Under the pieces are notes generated by a model. That model worked only from the letters and a program-made list of their open reading frames with translations, did not search any database and was not told where the DNA came from. A program made the position numbers and the translations under genes. A stretch of 64,000 nt of DNA from positions 62,001-126,000 of the forward strand of contig CAVZKV010000019.1 of the NCBI GenBank assembly GCA_963775835.1. The letters run 5' to 3'. The DNA comes from AWTP1-13 sp963775835 (GTDB taxonomy: Bacteria; Pseudomonadota; Alphaproteobacteria; Rhizobiales; Hyphomicrobiaceae). Below, piece after piece: positions 45,549 through 53,670 of the stretch. Position 1 is the first letter of the stretch. The number at the start of each line of letters is the position of its first letter.

Positions 45549-48500
45549 ATGCGTGCACATTTCAGTTCATTGCTTGCGTTGCTTGTCCTGCTAATCGCTG
45601 GCGCGGCCTTGGCGCAAGACCGAGGTCAGATCTGGTTCGGGATCAACGCCCAGGACGTGACCAGGGAGGAGGCCGACAAGCTCGGCTGGGAAGCAGCACG
45701 CGGCGTCAAGGTTCTACGTACCATCGAGGGCTCGCCCGCTGCCGCAGCGGGCCTGGAGCCCGGGGATGTGATCGCCATGCTCGACGGGGTCGAGGTGAAG
45801 GACGGTCGAGACCTCCACGCCGGCTTGTTGGCCAAAGGTAGTGGCGCGGTGGTGAAGCTGCGTGTGCTGCGCGCCGGCCGGGAAAAAACCGTGTCGGTGA
45901 CGCTTGGCACGACCCCTCCCCCGGATCCAGTTACCCACGCCGACGCACTGCAGCTGATGCTCGACACCGGCGGGCACTCCACAATCGTCCGGGGGTTGGC
46001 CGTCACGCCAGACGGCAAACAGATCGTGTCGGCCTCGCAGGACAAGACCATCAGGGTTTGGGACATCGAGACGGGCAAGACCGTGCGCGTAATCCGGGGC
46101 GAGATCGCTCCCGGTGATTGGGGGACGATCTACGCCCTGGCGTTGTCACCTGACGGCCGCCAGCTGGCCATCGGAGGATATCTTCACGGTTTGGACAACT
46201 CGATTGCCTCCGCCATCCGCCTCTACGACTTCGCGACCGGGAAGATGACGGCGCTGCTCAAGGGTCATGACAATGTCGTCGACGCGCTCGCCTTCTCTCC
46301 CGACGGCAGGCGGCTGATATCCGGCGGCGCCGACAACACCGCCATCGTCTGGGACATGACCAAGCTGCGCCAAACAATTCGGCTTTCCGGGCATGCCAAG
46401 CGCATCAAAGCTGTAGCCTTCACCAGTGACGGCGAGCGCGCGGTCACCGGCAGCGAGGACGAGTCCCTGCGGCTCTGGAGCCTCCCGGACGGCAAGCTGA
46501 TTGCCGAGATGACGGAGCACAAGGCGGCGGCGATGCGGCAAGCGATAAAGCATGATGCCGAGCCTAACCGGGACGACAACAAGAAGTCCGACCCGTGGCA
46601 CGCGGGCGTCGTGTCCCTTGCTGCCTCGCCGATGGAACAATTGGTCGCCTCGGGCAGCGCCGACGGTCGCGTGCTGTTGTGGGACGCAGGCACCGGCGCG
46701 TTCGTGCGCGAGCTGCTTTGGATCGGCGGCATGAAGGGTGCCGCCAACATCTATTCGGTGAGCTTTAGCCCCGACGGCCGTTGGCTCCTTTCCACCAGCG
46801 TCGAGGGCGGTTGTCTGCTCACCGAGGTTGCCACCGGCCGCAGCCTCTACGACGGCGACGTGCACGACAAAAAACGGAGCTTTTTCGATAGTGGCCACAT
46901 CGACTGCAGAGGGAAGACGGCCTTCAGTCGCGATGGGCGCCTGGCGGTAGCCAGCAACAACAACGCGATCCGGGTCTTGGACCCGCGTACGGGCTCGGTT
47001 GGCAAAACGCTGCAGGGTTCGGGACGAACCGTGTGGGGAGTTGGTTTTGCGCCGGACGGCAGCTCGATAGCCTGGACAGACGCTCGGGACAAAGAGCCAA
47101 AGCAAGCGGTGGACGGCACATTCAAGCACAAGCTGACGCGCCGGATGCGATTGCCGCGCGACGGCAAGCCGTTGGGCGGCAGCGAGGAAATCGCCGCGGG
47201 TACTGCAGCCGGTGACCCGCGGGGCGCGGGCGATGACGGCTATACTCGCGGCAATCGCAAGCACGGTGCATTGTCGGTTGGCTTCAGGCGTCCGCAGCCG
47301 TTCCTGATCGACCCGCGCGTGCTTGAGGTGACAAAGGAGGGCAAGCTTCAAACAGAGATTAAACTCGAGCGCAACGCTGGCTTCAACGATGACCACATGA
47401 CCTTTGCGCCCGACGGTCAGTCCATTCTCATTGGCCTGACGCCAGGTATACAGGCCTATGACGTTAGCGGCCGCTTTCTCGGCGACTTCGTCGGCCACGA
47501 CGGACAAGTGCGCGACCTTGCACCCTCGCCCGATGGCCGCTTGCTGCTCTCTGGCGGCTCGGACCAGACCGTGCGCCTTTGGAACCTGAAGACGCGCGAG
47601 CTGATCGTCACCTTGTTCCACGGCAGCGACGGCGAATGGGTGATGTGGACGCCGCAGGGCTACTACACGGGATCTCCCGGCGCGGACAAGATCGTCGGCT
47701 GGCAGGCCAACAAGGGCCCCGAAAGCACCGCCGAGTACGTCGGCGCCGAGCAGCTCCGCCAACACCTCAACCGCCCCGACATCGTCGAGAAAGCAATCCT
47801 GCTCGCCTCCGCCAAACAAGCCGTGCGCGAGGCGCCGGGCACATCGTTCAAGATCACCGATCTGCTGGCACGTCCCGTGCCGAGGTTCGCAATCGTCTCG
47901 CCGCCAGCCGGATCGGTGGAGCGCAGGGGACGTTCGATCGTGAAGATCGCCCTCGAAGAAATTCCGGATCCTGTGCGGCTGATCCGGGTGCAGGTCAACG
48001 GACGGCAGGTGGCCGAGGAGACGCCGGACACTGGCTCCGGCGGCTTGGCAGCCGGCGAGCGCATCCTGATAGTGCCGCTTGCCAAGGGGTCCAACGAAAT
48101 TCGCGTGACGCTGACCAACGCCATGGGCGAGAGGGCCGAGACCCTGACGCTCACCCACGAGGGCGAAGGCGACCTCGACCGGCGCGGCACGCTCCATATC
48201 CTCGCCATCGGCGTCAATGACTATAAAGGCCTCGGCAACCTCTGCGGCAATTCCGGTTGCGATTTGCGTGCACCGGGTGCCGACGCGCGCACGTTCGCCG
48301 AGGCCGTGGAGAAGCGCTTAGGCCCTGATCACCTGCGCATCGTGAAGCGTGTACTGGTCAACGGCGGGGATGCTAAGGACGCGCCGACCGCCAGCAACAT
48401 CATCGATGCGGTAGAGCTGCTGCGCCAGGCGCGTGAGACCGATACCGTCGTCCTCTTCGTCGCCGGACACGGAGTCAACGAGGGCCCAAGCTACCGCTTC

Positions 48501-48938
48501 CTGCCAACCGATGCGGCCTGGATGGACGGCGCCCTGCGGGGCTCCACCGTTGTGCCATGGCAGGTCCTGCAGGAGGCGGTGGAGGCGGCCAAGGGAAGGC
48601 GGCTCCTGTTCGTCGACACCTGCCACTCTGGCAACGCCTACAACCAGCGACTTGGCAACGCCGCCTATCACGCCAACATCATCGCCTACACGTCAGCCCG
48701 CTTCGACCAGGAGGCGCTGGAAGACCCCGTGCTGGGGCACGGTCTCTTCACCTATGCCTTGGTCGAAGGCCTCGAAGGCAAGGGCGCGATGGCAAGCAAA
48801 AACCAGTTGTCCACTAAGGACTTGGCCGAATACGTCGTCGGCCGGGTTGGCGCACTGGCAAGGGCGATGCGGGCCGAGCAGGAGCCACAGTACTTCAAGG
48901 GTCGCGACGCTCAGGACTATGTACTGGTGCGACGGTGA
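45549..48938 (+). CDS. Exported PDZ-WD40-caspase (metacaspase-like) protein
   Basis: A 1,129-residue protein with four parts. Residues 1-23 are a signal peptide (RAHFSSLLALLVLLIAGAAL). Residues about 35-125 are a PDZ domain (GVKVLRTIEGSPAAAAGLEP, GDVIAMLDGVEVKDGRDLHA). About 145-720 hold ten WD40-type blades, for example TPDGKQIVSASQDKTIRVWD and SPDGRLLLSGGSDQTVRLWN, ending with the linker TPQGYYTGSPGADKIVGW typical of bacterial WD40-caspases. About 775-875 is an Ig-like region. The rest is a C14 caspase domain with His974 in LFVAGHGVN and Cys1025 in LFVDTCHSGNAY. Both catalytic residues are intact. The ATG at 45549 is preferred; a TTG nine bases upstream is possible. The protease should act in the periplasm. 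Substrate and trigger are unknown. Confidence 0.92.
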   Translation: MRAHFSSLLALLVLLIAGAALAQDRGQIWFGINAQDVTREEADKLGWEAARGVKVLRTIEGSPAAAAGLEPGDVIAMLDGVEVKDGRDLHAGLLAKGSGAVVKLRVLRAGREKTVSVTLGTTPPPDPVTHADALQLMLDTGGHSTIVRGLAVTPDGKQIVSASQDKTIRVWDIETGKTVRVIRGEIAPGDWGTIYALALSPDGRQLAIGGYLHGLDNSIASAIRLYDFATGKMTALLKGHDNVVDALAFSPDGRRLISGGADNTAIVWDMTKLRQTIRLSGHAKRIKAVAFTSDGERAVTGSEDESLRLWSLPDGKLIAEMTEHKAAAMRQAIKHDAEPNRDDNKKSDPWHAGVVSLAASPMEQLVASGSADGRVLLWDAGTGAFVRELLWIGGMKGAANIYSVSFSPDGRWLLSTSVEGGCLLTEVATGRSLYDGDVHDKKRSFFDSGHIDCRGKTAFSRDGRLAVASNNNAIRVLDPRTGSVGKTLQGSGRTVWGVGFAPDGSSIAWTDARDKEPKQAVDGTFKHKLTRRMRLPRDGKPLGGSEEIAAGTAAGDPRGAGDDGYTRGNRKHGALSVGFRRPQPFLIDPRVLEVTKEGKLQTEIKLERNAGFNDDHMTFAPDGQSILIGLTPGIQAYDVSGRFLGDFVGHDGQVRDLAPSPDGRLLLSGGSDQTVRLWNLKTRELIVTLFHGSDGEWVMWTPQGYYTGSPGADKIVGWQANKGPESTAEYVGAEQLRQHLNRPDIVEKAILLASAKQAVREAPGTSFKITDLLARPVPRFAIVSPPAGSVERRGRSIVKIALEEIPDPVRLIRVQVNGRQVAEETPDTGSGGLAAGERILIVPLAKGSNEIRVTLTNAMGERAETLTLTHEGEGDLDRRGTLHILAIGVNDYKGLGNLCGNSGCDLRAPGADARTFAEAVEKRLGPDHLRIVKRVLVNGGDAKDAPTASNIIDAVELLRQARETDTVVLFVAGHGVNEGPSYRFLPTDAAWMDGALRGSTVVPWQVLQEAVEAAKGRRLLFVDTCHSGNAYNQRLGNAAYHANIIAYTSARFDQEALEDPVLGHGLFTYALVEGLEGKGAMASKNQLSTKDLAEYVVGRVGALARAMRAEQEPQYFKGRDAQDYVLVRR

Positions 48939-49328
48939 TCACCAATACTTTGACCATGCACAGGTTGGCGGCGACGAACCGGCTCAACAGTTCGCGTGCA
49001 GCCGCCGAAACCCGATGTCCCAATTGGGACGAAAGACAGGCATGGCCTTGACATTCGCCGCGCACGTCTCTTGTAGTCTTGATAGCTGCCGCACCTGCTG
49101 AACTGCCGATTTTCCTGGGCCCGCTGCCAACAACGCACCCAACTGCAGTATCAGTGCGCGCTCCAACGCGGTGCACAGCACCTGTGTGTACCGCAAATAT
49201 CTTGCCCTTCCCGGTAGTTGACCCGATGCACGGTTTGCATGGGAGACGATAGAGCTGATCAGTGTGCGCCCCTGACGCCAAATCCCATCACCAGCTTCGA
49301 ACCGTGTAAATCGCTCAAGGAAGATCAC
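48939..49328. other. Intergenic, no gene recognised
   Basis: Between the caspase gene and the DUF533 gene on the same strand. Long enough to hold an independent promoter; no terminator hairpin with a T-run was seen, so read-through is possible. Confidence 0.45.
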
Positions 49329-50087
49329 ATGAGTCTCGTCGGAACCCTGGCAAAGGTTGCCCTCGGCGTCGCTGCTGCCAAGGGCGTTAGTATGGTCGTT
49401 GCTCAGGCTGCCCAGCCAACGTCGATGAAGGAGCCGGACTCCCAGCCAAGACAAGGCGACACGCTCAGCTCCGTTGTCGGCGGCAAAGGCCAAGCGGGTG
49501 GGGGGCTCGGCAGCCTGCTCGAACAGCTCGCTATGGCTGCAGGTGCGGGAGGCAGTTCCGGCTCCGGCGCAACAGCGTCAGCGCCGACTGAGGGTCTCGA
49601 CGCTCTAATCAAAGGGCCGGGAGCCGCCACGAAGGGAACCATCAACAAGGCGCCCGTCGAGGGCTCATTTGCCGAAGTGACTGACCAATCATTTCAGAGA
49701 TCCGGCGAGCCGAAAATCTCACCGACGCCGCAGCAGGACGCGGTCGCAGGCCTGATGCTCAGCGCCATGCTGCAAGCCGCAAAATGTGATGGGAGGATCG
49801 ACGAGGCCGAGAGAAAGAAAATCCTTGAGGCGCTCGGGGACGCTTCGCGCGAGGACATAGCATTCGTCAACCGGGAGCTTTCTTCCCCCGTCGATGTGCA
49901 GGCCCTCGTCGATCAGGTGCCGAAGGGGCTGGAGAACCAGATCTATGCGATCTCGGTCCTGGGCATTGACCTCGACAGCCAAAAGGAGGCGGAATATCTC
50001 GCCGCACTTGGCTCGGCACTAGGCATCGGGTCCCGTGAGGCAAACGCTATCCATGCTAAACTCGGCGTTTCGGCGCGGTTCAGTTGA
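49329..50087 (+). CDS. DUF533 (YebE/TerB-like) protein
   Basis: A 252-residue protein. The ATG at 49329 (aaggaag site) is followed by a short hydrophobic helix (LVGTLAKVALGVAAAKGVSM). A long glycine/serine/alanine-rich linker (residues 35-125) leads to the C-terminal DUF533 domain: DAVAGLMLSAMLQAAKCDGR, IDEAERKKILEALG and AISVLGIDLDSQKEAEYLAA. DUF533 resembles the tellurite-resistance TerB helical fold with acidic metal-binding residues (here CDGRIDEAE). It is an envelope-associated family of unknown role. An open frame extends upstream to 49218 but lacks support. It is the gene after the caspase gene, with a hairpin 18 bases beyond its stop. Confidence 0.87.
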   Translation: MSLVGTLAKVALGVAAAKGVSMVVAQAAQPTSMKEPDSQPRQGDTLSSVVGGKGQAGGGLGSLLEQLAMAAGAGGSSGSGATASAPTEGLDALIKGPGAATKGTINKAPVEGSFAEVTDQSFQRSGEPKISPTPQQDAVAGLMLSAMLQAAKCDGRIDEAERKKILEALGDASREDIAFVNRELSSPVDVQALVDQVPKGLENQIYAISVLGIDLDSQKEAEYLAALGSALGIGSREANAIHAKLGVSARFS

Positions 50088-50104
50088 TCGCTGGCAACGC
50101 GGAA

Positions 50105-50124
50105 GTTGGCGCCTTGGCGCCAAC
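50105..50124. terminator. 9-bp inverted repeat after the DUF533 gene
   Basis: gttggcgcc and ggcgccaac are perfect inverted repeats separated by two bases, 18 bases after the DUF533 stop. Position suggests termination, but there is no T-run. Confidence 0.45.
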
Positions 50125-50367
50125 AATGTCCGCACCAAACGAAGAGCGACTGCTTGCTTGGGCGGGCACCCGATCGGTGGCATCCGCCCGCCTGCAGCGC
50201 CCCCGGGGATCAGACGCGTTTGGCAACGGTTTGTTTGCTACCGGCCGTATCCGGAAATTGTTCTGGCAAATGCGCGATCCATGCGACGAAGCGTTTCAAA
50301 CCTGCACCGACTCGCGACCCTCTTGATGGGGGGCGTTCGCGTCTAGAGGGTCCCGCCTTGCCGATCC

Positions 50368-50742
50368 ATGCGCACACGCTGTCTGCGCAAAGCGGGGGTA
50401 ATTCGACGCAGACTTTCTCAGGCTCGACGAAGGCGGATTCGGGTCAAACTTGGTCGTGGCGCCCACACCCGTACAGATCACGGCAGCATCGTGGACCGCA
50501 CGATCAAGCCGCTGATCCGCCTCGGTCTGCTCGAGTTGTCGCCCAGTGCTGACAAGTGGCTGCGCGTGACGCCGCGCGGCCGGAAAACGTGGGATGCGTT
50601 CACGAGATCGCGCCTTACCAGGGTTCGATATCGGGAGCACCGACGCGGCGCGCGCACACGGGCCCGCTCCTCCATCGACACGACGTCGACGGCAGCTGTA
50701 CACTCTATTTTCGGTGGGCCAGTGGCAGGCTCGCTTGATTGA
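50368..50742 (+). pseudogene. Winged-helix (MarR-like) regulator remnant
   Basis: The part that looks like protein is HGSIVDRTIKPLIRLGLLEL followed by SPSADKWLRVTPRGRKTWDA. It has the rhythm of a MarR recognition helix and wing (in intact members, dRTTLtRnLkpLer.GLv, then lTpkGr). The preceding 35 residues and following 40 are arginine-rich noise, so only the middle of the domain remains. Without a database match this is a suggestion. Confidence 0.3.
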
Positions 50743-50748
50743 AGCGTG

Positions 50749-51018
50749 CTAGGAGCCAACTTGTGACTCGGTCAGCAACTTTTGCCCTGCCCTATGAAAG
50801 GGATCAGCGTGGCTTTGCGTTCGTAAATTGGCTCGCCATGGCGCCCGATTGAGACGATCGGCTAGAAATTCCAAAAAGACCTTGACCCGGGGAAACCGCG
50901 GATACTGTACAACGGTTCGCATTACCTGGTCTGAAGTCACAAAAAAATAGCGCGCGCCACGGATAGCGCTTGGACAGATTGCGGTGCAGCCGGCATGAAG
51001 AGGAGCGTTTGCGGTCAC
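50749..51018 (-). pseudogene. LysR C-terminal remnant
   Basis: The segment YPRFPRVKVFLEFLADRLNR followed by APWR is what LysR regulators have at their very end (in intact members, Y...R..p.rvr.FidFLaerl...PW). The rest of the frame is not LysR-like, so only a C-terminal scrap survives, read from about 50900 towards 50800. No intact LysR gene lies nearby on this strand. Confidence 0.35.
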
Positions 51019-51059
51019 GGCCGTCCAAAAAGCCTGCGGTTGATGAAGGAAGCTTCAGA

Positions 51060-52271
51060 ATGAGTGACATTCCAACGATGGTCGCCGAGCCCCAACATGT
51101 GCGCGCAGCGCCGCCCCATTCAGATCCCTATCCATATTACGGCCGCCTTGCCCGGGAGCGGAAATTCTTCCGCGATGAGGTCAACGGATGGTGGGTGGCC
51201 GCCAGCGCCGCTGCAGTCAACGCCGTTTTGACCAGCGAGTTATGCCTGACTCGTCCATTGAACGAGCCGGTTCCCACTGCACTGCGCGACGGCGCAATGT
51301 CGGAAATCTTCAGCCGGCTGGTGCGCTTGCGTGATGACGAACGGCAAGACGCGTTGAAGCGCGCAGTAACCGCCGCACTGAGAGGAGTTGATCTCGATCA
51401 GGTCGCCGATCTTACGCGCAAGCGCGCTGCTGCGCTTGATTTTGAGATCGGCATGCCGCTCGACGCGGCGAAGACGACGCTGTTCATGTTTGCTTTGCCG
51501 GTGCAGGTCACCGCGCAATTGCTTGGTATTCCGCGCGAACGTTTCAGCGATGTGATGGGTTGGCTGACAGACTATGGTGCTGCCGCCGCGGCAGCAGCAA
51601 CCGGTATTCCCTTGCCGACGGCGGTGCTGTTCGAAAAGGGCCATCGCAGTGCGCAGGCGCTACTCGACCTCGTCGGCGGTCTCAAGAACGATGAGGCTGC
51701 ATGCGGACCGTTGTTGACTGCGCTGATTAACGAAGCCCATCGTGCGGGTTGCGATGACGACGGGGACATTGTCGCCAACGGCATCGGCTACATGATCCAA
51801 GGCTTCGCTGCGACAGCCTCCCTGATTGGCCTGACGCTTCTTGGGCTTGCAAGGCGCCCGGCGCTGCTTGCCCAGGTCAACGGCGATCGCAAATTGCTGC
51901 GCAGTGTGATTCAGGAGGTGGTGCGCTACGACCCGACCACCAACAGCACGTTCCGCTTCATGGCTCGCGATGGCACCATATTCGGCAACTCGTTGCGTCA
52001 GGGCGACATGATCATCGTGCTGATCGCAGCTGCGAACCGCGATCCCGCACTTAACAATGAGCCGGATCGCTTCGACGCGACGCGCATCGACCGAAAGTAT
52101 CTTGAATTCGGAACCGGGCGGCATGCTTGTCCGGCGGACAAATTTGCGCCGCTAATCGCGGAAATTGGAGTCGACCATCTGCTCACACGTGGCGTGCCGC
52201 TAGCTAACCTTGAACCCGCATTGTCTTACGCGACCTCCGGCCACATCCGGACTCCTTTGTTCAATCGCTGA
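51060..52271 (+). CDS. Cytochrome P450
   Basis: A 403-residue soluble bacterial P450 monooxygenase. The heme-binding loop is LEFGTGRHACPADKFAPL, with Cys357 as axial ligand. The usual glycine two residues after the Cys is alanine here. The ExxR pair of helix K is in VIQEVVRYDPTTNSTFRFMA. Helix I reads YMIQGFAATASLIGLTLLGL, lacking the classical A-G-x-x-T and showing A-A-T-A instead, so oxygen activation may differ. The ATG at 51060 (aaggaag) is chosen; a 30-codon open extension upstream is not needed. No ferredoxin or reductase gene adjoins. The substrate is unknown. It should be cytoplasmic. Confidence 0.9.
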   Translation: MSDIPTMVAEPQHVRAAPPHSDPYPYYGRLARERKFFRDEVNGWWVAASAAAVNAVLTSELCLTRPLNEPVPTALRDGAMSEIFSRLVRLRDDERQDALKRAVTAALRGVDLDQVADLTRKRAAALDFEIGMPLDAAKTTLFMFALPVQVTAQLLGIPRERFSDVMGWLTDYGAAAAAAATGIPLPTAVLFEKGHRSAQALLDLVGGLKNDEAACGPLLTALINEAHRAGCDDDGDIVANGIGYMIQGFAATASLIGLTLLGLARRPALLAQVNGDRKLLRSVIQEVVRYDPTTNSTFRFMARDGTIFGNSLRQGDMIIVLIAAANRDPALNNEPDRFDATRIDRKYLEFGTGRHACPADKFAPLIAEIGVDHLLTRGVPLANLEPALSYATSGHIRTPLFNR

Positions 52272-52502
52272 TTTCAGCCTACGCACCTGCCTATGAGCCC
52301 AAGCGGACGATCGCTAATCCTCGTGACGTTGCGCGGCGCGCATTGTGTCCGCTCGAGCGGTGCTGTTGGGGGCACCGATGCCTTCCGGCATTTCTGATAA
52401 CGGGCTATCGGGTTGCAGGGATCGCTATCGGAGGTTTGGCCCTGGTATCGGTAACACAGCTGAGGGTTGAGATTTGTCGGGCTTGCGCTATGGGAGAGCG
52501 AG
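52272..52502. other. Intergenic, no gene recognised
   Basis: Short gap between the P450 gene and the dead GNAT gene on the same strand. Nothing recognised. Confidence 0.4.
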
Positions 52503-52763
52503 ATGGGCATCGATGTCAGGCCAATGGCTCTTGAGGAGACAGGCGCCATCATTGAATACTTCCACGACGCTGCGCCGGAGCACTTGGAAATGTTGCGCGT
52601 GGACCCAACACGACTGCCTCCTGCAGCCACGTGGCGCGAAAGGTAAGAGCGCGAATACGCGCTGCCGATCGAGCGCAGGGCCGTCTTCATTGTAAGCTGG
52701 CTTGACGGCGGCCGCCTCATCGGATTCTCCACAGTCATCTTACTGTGGGATTTGGAAGCATAG
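52503..52763 (+). pseudogene. GNAT-type acetyltransferase, in-frame stop and truncated
   Basis: The ATG at 52503 has a gggagag site and reads MGIDVRPMALEETGAIIEYF, HDAAPEHLEMLRVDPTRLPP and AATWRER, typical of an N-terminal GNAT half. A TAA at 52644-52646 then interrupts, after which the same frame resumes EREYALPIERRAVFIVSWLD and GGRLIGFSTV, the strand pair that precedes the acetyl-CoA site. It stops at 52761-52763 before that site. A single T in place of another base at 52644 would restore the reading. The 3' half is missing and the surviving end overlaps the 3' end of the GST gene on the other strand, which marks where sequence was lost. Confidence 0.72.
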
Positions 52764-53382
52764 GCTTGGTCTCTAAGAAAGCCTTCCGCCGGCAGATTTC
52801 CGGAAACCACCGTTTTAGTCTCACTCGCCGATTGATTGCGGATTCGCCGGCATCCGCTTCGCTGAAATACGACAGCATTGGAGCAAGATGGATGTCGGCG
52901 AGCGAAAGTGACGATCCAGCAAAGAATCGGTTGTCACCAATGAGTTCCTCGAGCGCGTCGAGCGTACGCTCAGAGGCCTTAAGTCCGCGCACGACCTCCT
53001 CAGAATCGAACGGTCTGTCGACCCTTGGCCCCATGACGCCGTGAGCGAAAACCTGTCGGACAAGCGGCCAGTAGGTGTAGCTGTCGACGATGGACATGAC
53101 TTGGTTGGCGCGTGCTCGCTCCTTCAAGTCATCAGGCTGTAGTTTGGGACCCTCGAATGCCTCGTCTGTGTAGCGTGTAATGGCACCAGTCTCGTAGAGA
53201 ACGAAGTTACCATGGACCAGTGTGGGGACGCGACCGAAGGGGTGCTTCCTAAGATAGCCGGCATCGACATTGTCCGAGAATGGATTGACCTCGATCCAGT
53301 TATAGTTGATGCCCTTCTCGTGGAGCGTAAATCGTGCAATCCACGCATAAACGCTGTACTTGTACCCATACAAATCGATCAT
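52735..53382 (-). CDS. Glutathione S-transferase
   Basis: A 215-residue GST: an N-terminal thioredoxin-fold domain (MIDLYGYKYSVYAWIARFTL, then HPFGRVPTLVHGNFVLYETG with the cis-Pro and the glutathione-binding Glu-Thr) and a C-terminal helical domain (ALEELIGDNRFFAGSSLSLA with DIHLAPMLSYF, the N-capping box Ser-x-x-Asp). The expected catalytic residue is Tyr/Ser near the N-terminus (KYSVYAW). GSTs conjugate glutathione to electrophiles. The ATG at 53382 (gggaga site) is preferred over an open extension to 53469. It lies opposite the dead GNAT gene, and a dispersed repeat lies 105 bases upstream of its start. Confidence 0.9.
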   Translation of the reverse strand: MIDLYGYKYSVYAWIARFTLHEKGINYNWIEVNPFSDNVDAGYLRKHPFGRVPTLVHGNFVLYETGAITRYTDEAFEGPKLQPDDLKERARANQVMSIVDSYTYWPLVRQVFAHGVMGPRVDRPFDSEEVVRGLKASERTLDALEELIGDNRFFAGSSLSLADIHLAPMLSYFSEADAGESAINRRVRLKRWFPEICRRKAFLETKPMLPNPTVR

Positions 53383-53486
53383 GACCGTCTCGGTCTCCCA
53401 CCATTTCAGGACATCATTCGACCAGCATTTGCCAATTTCTGCGCCGAGTTTGGAGCTGCGCACCAACAAGTCAATGACGTTTGGAA

Positions 53487-53548
53487 TCAGCCTGAGACCG
53501 AGCCGGCACAGCTTGGGTTACGACAGCTTGCCCCTCAGCTGCGGAAGC
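53487..53548. repeat. 60-bp dispersed repeat, copy 2
   Basis: Starts tcagcctgagacc and ends cagctgcggaagc, the same ends and orientation as the copy at 44197-44256, about 9.3 kb away. The middle differs by several substitutions and one- to two-base indels. It lies between the GST promoter and the decayed ligase gene. Confidence 0.7.
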
Positions 53549-53670
53549 TTAGGGGGGCATAGGCCGCCGCTGTGCTAACAGCACGAAAACCCCCATAAAT
53601 CGGTCACTTCGGCGACCCCGCGGCGTGCCGACCAGAGGTGCCGTGACCGAGCGCAGCCACGATCCAGCAC

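Larger units (their letters stand above)
50125..51059. other. Gene-poor region holding two regulator scraps
   Basis: About 930 bases between the DUF533 gene and the P450 gene. Apart from the MarR-like and LysR-like remnants listed separately, nothing is recognised. The P450 promoter should be near its right end. Confidence 0.45.

Noticed and set aside
46146..48197. 683-codon open frame antisense to the caspase gene
   Set aside because: High-GC antisense shadow; low-complexity, Arg/His/Gly-rich, no domain, and the sense strand encodes a complete multi-domain protein.
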